Assembly (NCBI GenBank): GCA_001936135.1 | Contig: CP012810.1 | Span: 682,001-746,000, forward strand | DNA: 64,000 nucleotides | Direction: 5' to 3' | DNA from: Saccharomycopsis fibuligera x Saccharomycopsis cf. fibuligera | Taxonomy: Eukaryota > Ascomycota > Saccharomycetes > Ascoideales > Saccharomycopsidaceae | Part shown: piece after piece, positions 35,913 to 46,049 of the stretch | Numbering within the stretch: the stretch's first letter is position 1 | How the letters are laid out: each line of letters begins with the position of its first letter | Notes under the pieces: generated by a model | Told to the model about the DNA's origin: nothing | Seen by the model: only the letters and a program-made list of their open reading frames with translations | Databases searched by the model: none | Made by a program: the position numbers and the translations under genes

Positions 35913-38474
35913 ATGTCGAACCTAAACTTATCGGTAAACTACCTCAAGGAGTATTTGAGCCTGCTTGATGAGTACTCCTCCAACATATTACTCGAGCTAC
36001 ATAAAACCAATCCAAATTTTAACTCCAAGCTCCTCATTGAAAAGTATCTCGAGGACAAACAAGCCAAAACCAATGGTAATGGAGAGGGTCAGTCCAGCAT
36101 TGATGTGAAGATTCATTTGGAGCTCATTGAGGACTTATCGGTGCTCAAGTTCTCATTCATCAAACTCTTCAATCAATTGGATGGTTTAAGAGACAAAAAG
36201 ACGCAAGTTGACGGTAGCAGTACTACTATTACCGCTACCGCTGCTGCCTCTAGTGCAAAAGAATCTGCCTCTTCAAAAAGAAGAAGAAGAAGAAAGTCAA
36301 TTACTAGCGGCAGCGGCGCTGGCGGCGCCGGTAGTGGCGCTGGTACCAGCATCACGATCTCCAGCGGCAAAATCAAAGAACTCAGCATTGATGACTTTGA
36401 CATCTACTTCACTTTATTCCAACAAGGATCAATTGCAGAAAGAGTCAACAGAAATTTACGTGCGTTGTCGAATCAAGAAAAGGACTTGCCAATAAGCGCC
36501 GTTTATGAATCGAAGCTTATTGGAAAATTCGAAGACTTGATCATTTCATACCTTACCTTTGTGCATTTACGAGTAGTGATTAACAATCTACTTAATACCA
36601 ATTTTGAAATTATTGACAATCTAACTTACTTCCAAGACTTACTGAATGATAGTTTTTACATTAGAAAACTTTATCATTTCTTGAAGGTCAGCCCTCAGGC
36701 AATCACTGGATTCATTTTTGATATTGTCAATGAGTTTAAAGAGTTGGTAAGAAAAGATGATACTGGATCGTATTTAAACCAAGCAAATGCTTTGAGATTA
36801 AAACTGCTTGTCTCCAACACATTTGTGAAGAATTTTCAGAATGTTACCAAATTGCCATTCAATATCATTACCTCTGAGCTACGTAACAATCGCAAAGCAT
36901 TTGATATTTCTTTGAATGCAAAAGGGACTTTCCATACATTGACTCAACAACAAAACCCACTGAGCCCGATAGCCATAATAAAGCAAGCAGTTGCAATTTT
37001 GTTGAAACCGTTGGCTTTTACTTATGATTTTGTCAGCTCATATGTCAATAGGTTTTTAGGATTGTTTCAGTATCCACAATACTTAATTGACAGTTACTTT
37101 GACGTCAAAGTCAACGAGCTCAATGAGCTCAAGTATCAAAACATTGAGAAATTGGGGGCACTTATCACTGAGCTTCCTAAATTTGAAATTTATGACTTGC
37201 TTGTGGATAGCCAACAATTCAATAGCGAAAATGCTAATGAACTTATTGAGCAAAAAAGCGATGATACCGATGCTTTCAGAAAAAACAGTTTTGACTCACT
37301 TTTGAAACTTAACTACATTTTGCTGAATAGTTCCATTGACACTCGTTTGTCTAACCTTTCAACCAAAGATTTGTTTGGGTTAGTCTCCAGCAGTAGCGAC
37401 TTCGCAATAACTAGTGATTACAGTAAACACACGGACAAACTCACAAATGATGAAATTTTTTCTGTTTTGAACTATCATCAACGAAAGCTTCTTCCAAAAC
37501 AGCAAAAACGGCTCAACCAAACATTGATCAAATTATCCAAACCTACTTCATTGGCCAGTAGTTGGCCTCTATTAGCCATAGCTTTGTTTTATGGTCCCCA
37601 TCTGGCCCAAGTGATTTATGAATCCCGATATAAAATCATCGCCTGGGTGAATGAAAATTTGGTAACCACGGTCATAAAGTTCTACCAGAATTGGATCTAC
37701 AAGCCAATTCTTAACATTATCAAAACCGTACGCCATGATGATAATTCGCAAATTTCAATAATGGGTAAAAAATCTTTAGCTAGTGATATTGATTCTCTTG
37801 AGCGAATGATTCTTGATTATTTGAAACAAACTGGCCAATTAGCTTCGGTTAATGCAGCTAATGTCGAGGTAATCAAGCAAAACATCCATGATGGTGACTT
37901 GACCCCCTTTATGAAGGACTACGAAACTCAAATTTCTAAACCAATCAAGAATTTGGTAGTTGGTGATTTACTCCAATCATTGCTTATTCAGGTACAAAAG
38001 ACAAAAGTTGATGGTGATTTGGTGATTAGCGGTATTGACAAATTATTAAAGTCACAAGAATTAGTGTTTGAATTCATTGCTATCTTGCCGACTGGATTGA
38101 TTGTCATTTGGGTATTGCGCAACTTCAGATTAATTGCTAAAAAGGGCTGGAGAAGTATTTTCAGCATTAATTTGAGCAGCTATCGCAGTCATGCCAAACG
38201 GAATTTGAACACTATTGAAAGATTATTGATTTTGGGACAACAGGACACCAGAGATCATTCAAATGAGGCAAACTATGTCAATTATTTCAACAATGGTGAA
38301 TTGTTGATCGAAATTTTATTGCTTGAGAAGAACTTGGCTAAAGTGTTGCCTAATTCAAGATTAGGTGAGTTGAAGCTAGATATTGGGGACTTGAACAATA
38401 AGTTTTTGCTCAATGAGTTTAAAGTCAAGATTGTTGAGAAGATGTGGAGAAATTATGGTCAATATTTGAATTAG
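35913..38474 (+). CDS. NCA2: Mitochondrial protein Nca2
   Basis: An 853-residue protein. The C-terminal half carries the family blocks SWPLLAIALFYGPHLAQVIYE-like, YKPILNIIKTVRHD, ISIMGKKSLASDIDSLERMI and DLLQSLLIQVQKTKVDGDL. One hydrophobic segment (FEFIAILPTGLIVIWVL) precedes the C-terminal WRNYGQYLN end. Nca2 was defined as a factor for expression of the mitochondrial ATP6/ATP8 transcript and is anchored in a mitochondrial membrane. S. cerevisiae Nca2 is 616 residues. Here the N-terminus has an insertion of Ser/Thr/Ala/Gly and basic residues around residues 90-150. The start is the first ATG of the frame. Confidence 0.9.
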   Translation: MSNLNLSVNYLKEYLSLLDEYSSNILLELHKTNPNFNSKLLIEKYLEDKQAKTNGNGEGQSSIDVKIHLELIEDLSVLKFSFIKLFNQLDGLRDKKTQVDGSSTTITATAAASSAKESASSKRRRRRKSITSGSGAGGAGSGAGTSITISSGKIKELSIDDFDIYFTLFQQGSIAERVNRNLRALSNQEKDLPISAVYESKLIGKFEDLIISYLTFVHLRVVINNLLNTNFEIIDNLTYFQDLLNDSFYIRKLYHFLKVSPQAITGFIFDIVNEFKELVRKDDTGSYLNQANALRLKLLVSNTFVKNFQNVTKLPFNIITSELRNNRKAFDISLNAKGTFHTLTQQQNPLSPIAIIKQAVAILLKPLAFTYDFVSSYVNRFLGLFQYPQYLIDSYFDVKVNELNELKYQNIEKLGALITELPKFEIYDLLVDSQQFNSENANELIEQKSDDTDAFRKNSFDSLLKLNYILLNSSIDTRLSNLSTKDLFGLVSSSSDFAITSDYSKHTDKLTNDEIFSVLNYHQRKLLPKQQKRLNQTLIKLSKPTSLASSWPLLAIALFYGPHLAQVIYESRYKIIAWVNENLVTTVIKFYQNWIYKPILNIIKTVRHDDNSQISIMGKKSLASDIDSLERMILDYLKQTGQLASVNAANVEVIKQNIHDGDLTPFMKDYETQISKPIKNLVVGDLLQSLLIQVQKTKVDGDLVISGIDKLLKSQELVFEFIAILPTGLIVIWVLRNFRLIAKKGWRSIFSINLSSYRSHAKRNLNTIERLLILGQQDTRDHSNEANYVNYFNNGELLIEILLLEKNLAKVLPNSRLGELKLDIGDLNNKFLLNEFKVKIVEKMWRNYGQYLN

Positions 38475-38789
38475 AATGGAGGGCGTTGTATGACGCTGCA
38501 TAGAAATAACAATTTTACAGTAAGTAAATACCTTCATTTGACGTATACAGATTATAAATTTTATTAATAAAAGACCAAACTCCGAAAAAATATGATTATA
38601 AACAAATGATAAACAAAAAAAAATAAAGAAAACAAAAAATAAAAAATAAACTAGAACAAATATGTATATGACGGAATTATGAATTAAAGTATGTAAAAAA
38701 CTGACGGTAACGGTAAATCATAAACAAAACAAGCAACCAACCAACCAACATTATAACAAATCTCTAAAAAAGAAGAAACCCTCTCCAAA
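38475..38789. other. Convergent spacer of NCA2 and PIN3
   Basis: 315 bp, A-rich, with AATAAA-like 3'-end words. No gene seen. Confidence 0.6.
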
Positions 38790-39587
38790 TTAAAAGATAT
38801 GGTTAATAATATCACCACCCATAGTGGCACCAGCACCAAAGATAGCGGCATCACCAAACTTTTTACCAAACTTTTTCAAATGACCTTCACCTTGAGGTTG
38901 CTGATTAGTAGCTGCTTGTTGAAATTGTTGAGGCTGTTGGTAGTATCCAGTAGAAGCAGGAGGAAAAGGTGGTGGGGTTGACAGTTGTTGAGGTGGCTGA
39001 TATTGATTATATTGAGGTTGTGGTTGTTGATATTGTGGCTGGAAATATTGTGAAGGCGGAGGCGCTTGGAAAGGTACTGTAGACTTTGACTTCTCATCGT
39101 AATTTGGGACATTTGAACCAAAAACAGGCTTGGTGTAGTTAGTTGGAAACATCCCGGTTCTGCCATTACATGAACCCTTACTCCAGTTTGGGTTTGGCTT
39201 ATCCAACACTTTGATCTTATCGCCAACTCTAAGTGGCAAGTCTTCAGGCTGCTGAGCGGCGTAGTCATAAATAGCCTCTACCCATTCTTCTGGAGTTGAC
39301 GATGAGGCAAGAGTCGTAGTAGAAGATTGGTAACTAGGAGGAGCAGAAGTAGCAGCAGCAGCAGCAGCCTTTTCATTCGAAGGAGAGGAAACAGGGGCTG
39401 GAGCAGCAGCAGGAGGAACCGAACTGCCAGTTTGGATTTCTGCTGGAGTTGCGCCTTCAGAGTATCTTTCCGGTAAACTTTTGTTGATGGTATCATAAAA
39501 CGCTTGAGAGATGATACCGGAATCAAGCAAGAACTCCAATTCGGTTCTGACAGTAGTCAACGAACGGTTAACGAGAGCTTTGGACAT
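38790..39587 (-). CDS. PIN3: SH3 protein Pin3/Lsb2 (Lsb1 family)
   Basis: 265 residues. The N-terminus MSKALVNRSLTTVRTELEFL is diagnostic of the Lsb1/Lsb2 pair. A Pro/Ala/Ser linker leads to one SH3 domain at about 103-160 (WVEAIYDYAAQQPEDLPLRV, NWSKGSCNGRTGMFPTNYTK). A Q/P/Y-rich, prion-like stretch follows, and then the conserved C-terminus KKFGDAAIFGAGATMGGDII. In S. cerevisiae Lsb2 binds the Arp2/3 activator Las17 through SH3, acts at cortical actin patches and promotes prion formation under stress. A (CA)16 repeat lies directly before the start codon. Confidence 0.94.
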   Translation of the reverse strand: MSKALVNRSLTTVRTELEFLLDSGIISQAFYDTINKSLPERYSEGATPAEIQTGSSVPPAAAPAPVSSPSNEKAAAAAATSAPPSYQSSTTTLASSSTPEEWVEAIYDYAAQQPEDLPLRVGDKIKVLDKPNPNWSKGSCNGRTGMFPTNYTKPVFGSNVPNYDEKSKSTVPFQAPPPSQYFQPQYQQPQPQYNQYQPPQQLSTPPPFPPASTGYYQQPQQFQQAATNQQPQGEGHLKKFGKKFGDAAIFGAGATMGGDIINHIF

Positions 39588-39588
39588 A

Positions 39589-39625
<37 letters not shown>

Positions 39626-39966
39626 TATGTGTATTGGCAATATTAGTGAAACGACTGAAGAAAATAAATGATGATGATGACAGTTTTGACTATACTGAGA
39701 CAGGCCAGCAGTTTGAAGGATCAGAAACCAAGATGGAATCAGGAAGAGGCTTTTTTGAGGAGTCCAAGGGACTTCAAAAGAAAGAGAGAGAAGCAAAGAG
39801 AAAAACACGGTAAGCGATCGCAGTGCCACTTGGTCTCCCTGGTTGCGCGGCCCTGGGTCACAGCCTAGTGCCACTGCAGTGGATGTTAAGGGACTCTGCT
39901 GTATGGCATCCCATATATGGAACAGTATAGTGCGTACGATGGGAGATGGTGCCATACAACTAAATC
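39588..39966. promoter_or_regulatory. PIN3 promoter and 3' flank of the TMEM170-like gene
   Basis: 379 bp. Contains the CA repeat described separately. Frames crossing it on both strands are not coding. Confidence 0.55.
39591..39622. repeat. (TG)16 / (CA)16 microsatellite next to the PIN3 start
   Basis: 32 bases of TG on the plus strand, which is CA on the PIN3 sense strand, ending three bases before the PIN3 ATG. It lies in the 5' untranslated region. Confidence 0.95.
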
Positions 39967-40389
39967 TCAAAGAATCACTGAGGTCACAGAGTAGCTCAGC
40001 ACCACCACGTAGAGAATCTGGGCTATCCCCCAAATTAACGGAACCCACGTATTCATCGTCAACGAACCGCTCTTGTATACCGCTGCTAGCAAGAGCCCCA
40101 CTATCGAGCCAGAAAAGAATGCTTGGAAGAGCCCCCAAAGCATATAAACCACAATAATAGCAATTCCACTGAAAAACCGCCGCTGGCATACAGCAGCGAT
40201 TACTCCCGCAGCACAGTAAAAGGCAAAGAATATGATAAGGGTCCAGTATAGTGTGAACTTCCAGATATCGATGGTGTAAAAGAGGTACTCGGAGCTGAAG
40301 TCGTTGCTTTTGAACTGCATCGTCAATGCTGGGAATTTGGGCACGGTGTAGCCCACAGGAATATCTGCTTTGGTGATATATGGTTTCAT
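39967..40389 (-). CDS. Small membrane protein resembling the TMEM170 family
   Basis: 140 residues with three hydrophobic segments at about 46-66, 72-97 and 112-138. The C-terminal part, NTWVPLIWGIAQILYVVVLS followed by YS, resembles the end of TMEM170 proteins, which shape ER and nuclear envelope membranes in animals. The N-terminus is short and hydrophilic. PIN3, this gene and PRE9 run in the same direction with separate promoters. A GA repeat and a TCACGTGA site lie upstream. The family call rests on motif memory and topology; the biological role in yeast is not established. Confidence 0.65.
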   Translation of the reverse strand: MKPYITKADIPVGYTVPKFPALTMQFKSNDFSSEYLFYTIDIWKFTLYWTLIIFFAFYCAAGVIAAVCQRRFFSGIAIIVVYMLWGLFQAFFSGSIVGLLLAAVYKSGSLTMNTWVPLIWGIAQILYVVVLSYSVTSVIL

Positions 40390-40710
40390 GCTGAGATTTA
40401 TACAGTCATCAGAGAGAGAGAGAGAGAGAAAGAGAGAGCACTCTGCAGTATTAGCTCTGTTACATCAAATAGGACTACTAGAAGAAATGGAAGTGCTTCA
40501 GTAACAACTAACTCGAGAGCTACAGAGTAGCCACAGACATTTTAGCTGCCGTTATTTTTTTTTCAGAATTTTGGTCACGTGAACAGCATAGTTAACTAAT
40601 TTACTCTCCTTAACTAAAATAACCGCAGGCTATAAGTAGCAGCTACCACCCAAGTAAGATAAATAAAGTAAAATATATTATGACTTGACAAAACTAAACA
40701 AAGCTATCAT
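40390..40710. promoter_or_regulatory. Promoter of the TMEM170-like gene
   Basis: 321 bp with a GA-rich microsatellite (40411-40439) and a perfect TCACGTGA palindrome (40575-40582), the Cbf1/E-box core, 186 bp upstream of the start codon. Confidence 0.6.
40411..40439. repeat. GA microsatellite
   Basis: An AG dinucleotide run with one AA interruption, starting 22 bp upstream of the TMEM170-like start codon. Confidence 0.95.
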
Positions 40711-41643
40711 CTAACGCTCTTCGTCTTCCTCGTCTTCTTCTTCCTTCACAATTCCAGTCTCTTTCAACAATGCATCGATCTCTGCTGGTTTCCATATCTT
40801 GTTGACGATTTTGCCACTCTTATTCTTAGTGATGGTTGCAAACTCAATCTTCCCCTTTGATAACGTAGTGCTATCCATGGTCTTGCTCAATACTTTTAAA
40901 GCAAGTTCTTTAGCTTCTTTCAACGATATGTCATTCTTGTAGTCCTGTTTCAACAACGTCTGAGCGGCAGAGTTACTACCTCCGACACTGGTAGCCTTCC
41001 AACCAGAATAATTACCCGATGGATTAGAAGTGTACAATTGGTACCCGTATCTATCGTCATAACCTGCGTAAATAAAAGAAACGCCAAATGGTCTCAACCC
41101 ACCATACTGAGTATAACCTTGCTTGATGTCGCAAAGACGGTGGACTAACACTTCAACCGGAATCGGTTCATTGTATCTAGCGAGGTATTGCTGAGCATGG
41201 ACTCTAGCGCTATTGACCAATATACTGGCATCTGAAGTGAACCCGGCCACTGAAGCAACAACGTTATCATTCAAAATGTACATTTTTTCTGCTGATTCTT
41301 TTTCTAATAATTTGCTAGTGACTTTCTTCTCAGCTGCTAAAACAATCCCGTCGTTGGCTAACACCCCAATTGAGGTACCAGCATGGCTGATTGCTTCTAG
41401 AGCATATTCGACCTAAATAATTGTATGTTAGTAAGTTGCCTCTTGCCAACGTATAATTTGCTTTTTGATTCAGTGCTCAATTATCATCTAATGTTCCCTA
41501 GTCAATCCATCAATTCATCTCAGCACTGTACCATTCAAGCATATGACATTTTTCAGTGGCGTGGAAATCATCAAACGTACCTGATAAAGTCTACCTTCCG
41601 GCGAAAAAATAGTAGTTCTGCTATCGTATCTTCTCGAACCCAT
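40711..41643 (-). CDS. PRE9: 20S proteasome alpha-3 subunit Pre9, two exons
   Basis: Exon 1 is 41643-41581 and exon 2 41412-40711, encoding 254 residues (S. cerevisiae 258). Exon 1 gives MGSRRYDSRTTIFSPEGRLY and then Q, and exon 2 continues VEYALEAISHAGTSIGVL, together forming the alpha-subunit N-terminal signature that gates the core particle. Later blocks are DIKQGYTQYGGLRPFGVSFI, YAGYDDRYGYQLYTSNPSGN and an acidic C-terminal tail. The 168-nt intron has donor GTACGT, branch TACTAAC (complement at 41427-41433) and acceptor TTTAG. Pre9 is the only alpha subunit dispensable in S. cerevisiae, where Pre6 can replace it. No canonical GGTGGCAAA proteasome element was seen in the promoter. Confidence 0.97.
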
Positions 41644-42021
41644 GGCTGATTGTGTTCTCTATTTATTCGGTGTAATTGATTGTGTTTGTAATAGTACCGC
41701 AATTAACTGTATGATATAATTGCCCCCCAGCTAGTGTGCGTGTGTGCTTCTTGACCGATTGTAGTTCTTGATGCTCTGATGGCGGTTTTGCATTTTGTTT
41801 TGTCAGAGCAGCGCAGCTCCGCTTGAGAGCGGTACTGCAAGAGGTCTCGGGGTTGCCCGGGCTAGCTGCTGGCTTAAACTGGGCCTACTCGCCTGTAGAG
41901 ATAGCCCTAACTATGGTGTACAGTTAGGATATATAACTCTTTCTTAATAACTGCTACAGTACATGAAAATATATTAAAAAAAATTTGATATTATAAACTC
42001 ATTATATATCTAATGCATACG
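41644..42021. promoter_or_regulatory. PRE9 promoter and MET12 3' flank
   Basis: 378 bp, with a GTGTGCGTGTGTG stretch near 41738 and a GC-richer block at 41800-41900. No assigned site. Confidence 0.5.
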
Positions 42022-44088
42022 CTACTGAGTCAATAAATTCCATAATGCGTCTTCTTCTTGGAAATCATTAGCAAATATTGTTACCAAATAAAAATCATCA
42101 ACAATGCTTCTAATCAATTTGTAAGCATTTTCATACTTGGCCTTCAATTTTTCTTCTTCTTCTTCTTCTTCACCTTCTTTAGCTTTAAAATTTTTCCATT
42201 TAATCAAATACAAATTAGCCCATTCAAGCAAGATCTTGAATGCCTCGTCTTTCCAAGCTTTGAAAGACTGCTCTTCAATGATTGTAGTTTGCACGATTTC
42301 TTTATTTGGAAAAACGCCCCAAGTCACCGCAGTGGCTCTGTTGTTTGGGCATATATTGGTATCAAAGTATGAAGATTGTTTGTCTTGTTTTGCATTTGTG
42401 TTGGTTGATCCGGCAACATAATAGCTGATTTCGTTGTTTTTGCTATTTTCGTCACTGCCATAATCATTTTGACGGTTATAAAAATCAATTTTTGGCTTCA
42501 AAACAGATTCCCAATCTTTTTTTGATATTAGCAATTCAATGTATGCTTTTTGATACAAGTATCCATTTCTGGCACCCCAACCAAACACGCTATCTGAGGA
42601 AGGACATCCATTAATTGCTGGTTGAGAAGATAAGGAAAACCAATACTTAGAGTTAATTTCAAATAATTCTTCTTGAATCAATAAAGTTTCCGCACTTATT
42701 TCAAGATCAGAAAATGGCAATGCAGGGATCTTTTTAGACAAAAAATCAATGAATAATTCACGAATATCAGCCAAGTTGTGAGGAGTTCCCCAAAGTTCTT
42801 TGATTGGATCCTTCACGCTAAATGGAACCTTCAATGATGGACCATAACCATCAATCTCACCGTATGCTGGTGATCTAGAATCACCGAATCTGCCATTAGG
42901 GAATTCATCCCAAGTAGCTTCTTTACCTAAAGTGCCTGCCCCAGTAGAAATTGCCAAAATCTCCTTTTTCGAAAGCTTGTTCGCATCGTGAAGTTTGCCT
43001 ATTTCTTGCTTATTGTCAGTTAAGTAAGAAGTATTGTTTGATTGTTGCTGATCATCTTCAGAAATGATTTTGTTATTGTAAGATACTGTTTTAGCATTAA
43101 CTGGTTCTGGAGTGCCTGCTTTGCTGGAATTTTCGCTATCGAAATGAGTGAATTTTTGTAGAACTTTTGAAGTTGTCACAAGCTTAGCAATTGAACCTTC
43201 CAAATTTAAAGTATAGAAATGGAACCCTTTTATTCTAGATTTGGATTGAGTATAAAGTTTATCAATAACGTCGCTTAAAATTTCAATGCCAATCTCTTTA
43301 ACTTTCTTATCATCATTTTGAATTTGTAATGGGAATCTACTAAGAATTGATTTGGGAATCGATGCATGCGACAATCTTGAGACTCTTTGAAATAATTGAT
43401 AATTGTTAATTGGAATCAAACCTGGAATTATTGGGATTGATTGCAATTCAGGAATTTCCAAAACTTTAGCTTCAAACGTCAAATATTGATCTACATCGAA
43501 AAACAATTGAGTAATAATGAAATCTGCTCCAGCTTTGACTTTCTCCACCAAGAACGGCAAATCATTTTGGAAATCCTGATCGGTATTATCAGCGCCATCA
43601 ACATGACCATCTGGATAAGCAGCAACCCCAATAGCAAAATAATCTCCATGTTGTTCTCTGATATATTTGACCAAATCGACAGCATAGGTGAACCCATTAT
43701 TCAAAGCTGCTACATCTTCAATATCGTCCAACACTTCAGCTCTTGGAGGATCGCCTCTAAGGGCTAAAATGTTTTGAATACCCGCTTGCTTTGCCCTAGC
43801 TAAGGCATCATCAATGATTGCTCGATTGGTATTGGTACAAGTCAAATGGAGACAAGTAGTTAAATTGAATTCTCGTTGACAATAAGCAGCAAGTTCAAGA
43901 GATTTCTCGGCAGTGCTGCCGCCAGCGCCCCACGTTATATTGATGAAAAGTGGATTAATAATAGACATTCTTTGAATTCTTGCAAGAAGATTCTTTAACC
44001 CGCTATCGGTCTTTGGTGGGAAGAATTCCAAGGAGACAAACCCATTGCCGTCGCCTAGCTCGGCAAGCTTATCAGATATTTTGACCAT
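42022..44088 (-). CDS. MET12: Methylenetetrahydrofolate reductase, Met12 type
   Basis: 688 residues. The N-terminal catalytic barrel shows FVSLEFFPPKTDSGLKNL, PLFINITWGAGGSTAEKSLE, HLTCTNTNRAIIDDAL and ILALRGDPPR, which bind FAD and folate; these blocks match Met12 more than Met13. The C-terminal regulatory half has WGTPHNLADIRELFIDFL and a segment with the PAINGCPSSDSVFGWG block. Between them lies a Ser/Asn/Gln-rich linker that is longer than usual. The enzyme reduces methylene- to methyl-tetrahydrofolate, the methyl donor for methionine synthesis. A Glu run (EEEEEE) lies near residue 640. It is divergent from URN1, with a Gcn4 heptamer between them. Confidence 0.94.
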   Translation of the reverse strand: MVKISDKLAELGDGNGFVSLEFFPPKTDSGLKNLLARIQRMSIINPLFINITWGAGGSTAEKSLELAAYCQREFNLTTCLHLTCTNTNRAIIDDALARAKQAGIQNILALRGDPPRAEVLDDIEDVAALNNGFTYAVDLVKYIREQHGDYFAIGVAAYPDGHVDGADNTDQDFQNDLPFLVEKVKAGADFIITQLFFDVDQYLTFEAKVLEIPELQSIPIIPGLIPINNYQLFQRVSRLSHASIPKSILSRFPLQIQNDDKKVKEIGIEILSDVIDKLYTQSKSRIKGFHFYTLNLEGSIAKLVTTSKVLQKFTHFDSENSSKAGTPEPVNAKTVSYNNKIISEDDQQQSNNTSYLTDNKQEIGKLHDANKLSKKEILAISTGAGTLGKEATWDEFPNGRFGDSRSPAYGEIDGYGPSLKVPFSVKDPIKELWGTPHNLADIRELFIDFLSKKIPALPFSDLEISAETLLIQEELFEINSKYWFSLSSQPAINGCPSSDSVFGWGARNGYLYQKAYIELLISKKDWESVLKPKIDFYNRQNDYGSDENSKNNEISYYVAGSTNTNAKQDKQSSYFDTNICPNNRATAVTWGVFPNKEIVQTTIIEEQSFKAWKDEAFKILLEWANLYLIKWKNFKAKEGEEEEEEEKLKAKYENAYKLIRSIVDDFYLVTIFANDFQEEDALWNLLTQ

Positions 44089-44480
44089 GGTGAATTATAC
44101 GTTGATCGTAGATAGTTATATGAAAGTTGTGGAACAAAAAGCAGACTAACAGCAAGTGGTTAAGGACGATAAATGGATATTTTAGTTACAGTTTCAATAA
44201 ACGGCGGTGCCTGGCATCGGCCGATCAATGGATATATTAATACTCTTGTGGTGACTCAGCTTGCCGGGGCTCTGTAACCAGCAAGAGGAAAAACTAACAG
44301 TGTACTCCTCCACATACGAGCATCGCATTACGAGCAGAGGCTGATCAGGGCTCTATAGCACCAAAAACAAAGTGAAGAGACAAAGAGATGTCATGGCATC
44401 ACACATAGCAAGACTTTCATCAAACATATGCTGTAATCAGTGATCCGTATTTATGCTAATTTACAAGAAGCTTAATCACA
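44089..44480. promoter_or_regulatory. Divergent promoter of MET12 and URN1
   Basis: 392 bp containing one TGACTCA heptamer (44252-44258), 164 bp from the MET12 start. Confidence 0.6.
44252..44258. promoter_or_regulatory. Gcn4/AP-1 site upstream of MET12
   Basis: TGACTCA, a perfect Gcn4 heptamer. Methionine and folate one-carbon genes are common Gcn4 targets in yeasts, so MET12 is the more likely target of the pair. Confidence 0.65.
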
Positions 44481-46049
44481 ATGGCTTCAATAACTCCAAA
44501 GACACCAAATACAAAGACCCCAAAGAGTTTGAAAGCTCCCAGCAGTCCAATGACTCCAGTATTCAAAGTTGAACTAAGCACTACCTCGGACTGGTGCATG
44601 GTGATTACATCCACCGGCAATAGGTTCTATCACAACAAGTCAACTAAGCAGTCAGTGTGGAATTATCCTAATGATGAAGTAGCTAAACTTGTGCATCAGC
44701 AGGATCGTAATGAGTTGTTGCTTTTGATAGCGAAGGCTAGAGGGTTGAGAGTTATTGATAGAAACGAGCAGCAGAAACAAGAACAAAAACAATTGGATGC
44801 TGAAAGTGCTTCTTCGGTAAATGAGCACCAGGAAGCCGTAGTAGATAACAAAACTGAAAGCTTAGATGCGACCCACCCCAGCGCAAATTCAGGTCTAGAG
44901 CCAACTAGGTTAGACGCAGACGCCGAGAAAAAAAGCAGTACGCCAGTGTTACTTGGCTCAGGATACGAAAGCTCTGATGAAGAATCAGAATCAAATACAG
45001 ATTCAGAACCAGAACTGGAAAATACTGCGTCGAATCAGCAACAAGAACAAGTTGCAATACAAAATGAAGAAAATGGGGAAACTTCCAGCGAATACGAAAC
45101 TGGCAGCGAAGAAGAAGAGGAAGAGCAAGAAAGTGATGCTGAAGATGGCATTGATTTGGACGAATTGGATCAATTCGAATCTAATAACGAGATCCAATCG
45201 GATTATATTGGTGCTCAAGAAAAAATCAAAGCGCTGCAAGATTTCATCAGCTTGATTGAATCAAGCAATTTGAACCCATATAATTCCTGGGAACTAGAAC
45301 TGCAAAAAATCATTAATGATGAAAGATTTTTAGCCATCGAGCTCGATGAAGAACGGAAAAAAATCTTTGATGAGTGGTGTTCTAGAAAAGTCAATGAGGC
45401 TAGTGGATCCACCGAGGTTCCTAATATCGAAGATCAAGGTTATGATTCAGATGTGGATAATAAAAGAGCTTCTACTGATCCGGCCAGTGGCGTGAATATT
45501 GACCTGCTTGATTTTTTGACGCTGGATGGTTTAGAAATTGAGTATAGTCCAGTGATTTTATATCTTGAATTTTTGAGCACTTATGCAAAGCCAAACAAGT
45601 TTTATCTTGAGTTCAAGAGAAAGCACCGGACTAATTCGGAACTCAAAGACATTGAATTAACAGACAAAGACAAGGAAAAAATATATTTGGAATTCACCAA
45701 TCTAAAAAAGAAGCCAGTTGATGAAAGGAAACAATTGCTTAATGATTTCTTGGCCAATTCTAAGCTATTTGTTAAAAATATTAAGGATAAACTAGCTTCT
45801 TCGCAGGAATCAGTACAGAGAACATGGAAAGTTTTAAACAAAGTAAAGGACGAATTTCTAAAACCAACACCAGTGGAAAATTTGCAACTGGTGCCCATTG
45901 ATAAGGCGAAAAATTTGGCCAAGCATTTACAAAGATTGTTGGCAGTGCCAGAGACCATACGAGAAAATACAATTTACTATGCGGTACCGACTAAAGAACG
46001 GATTAAAGTGTTGCACAGTATACATGAAATCCTAGTACAAAAACCGTGA
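44481..46049 (+). CDS. URN1: WW-FF domain splicing factor, Urn1-like
   Basis: 522 residues. A WW domain covers about residues 33-64 (DWCMVITSTGNRFYHNKSTK, then QSVWNYP), with both tryptophans and the aromatic core present. A long Glu/Ser/Asp-rich region follows. An FF domain lies at about 245-305 (AQEKIKALQDFISLIESSNL, then PYNSWELELQKIINDERF). A helical C-terminal domain with further FF-like repeats ends the protein. Urn1 associates with the spliceosome (U2 and NineTeen complex), and WW domains of this type bind proline-rich splicing factors. Prp40, the other yeast WW-FF protein, has two WW domains, which argues for Urn1. Confidence 0.8.
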   Translation: MASITPKTPNTKTPKSLKAPSSPMTPVFKVELSTTSDWCMVITSTGNRFYHNKSTKQSVWNYPNDEVAKLVHQQDRNELLLLIAKARGLRVIDRNEQQKQEQKQLDAESASSVNEHQEAVVDNKTESLDATHPSANSGLEPTRLDADAEKKSSTPVLLGSGYESSDEESESNTDSEPELENTASNQQQEQVAIQNEENGETSSEYETGSEEEEEEQESDAEDGIDLDELDQFESNNEIQSDYIGAQEKIKALQDFISLIESSNLNPYNSWELELQKIINDERFLAIELDEERKKIFDEWCSRKVNEASGSTEVPNIEDQGYDSDVDNKRASTDPASGVNIDLLDFLTLDGLEIEYSPVILYLEFLSTYAKPNKFYLEFKRKHRTNSELKDIELTDKDKEKIYLEFTNLKKKPVDERKQLLNDFLANSKLFVKNIKDKLASSQESVQRTWKVLNKVKDEFLKPTPVENLQLVPIDKAKNLAKHLQRLLAVPETIRENTIYYAVPTKERIKVLHSIHEILVQKP

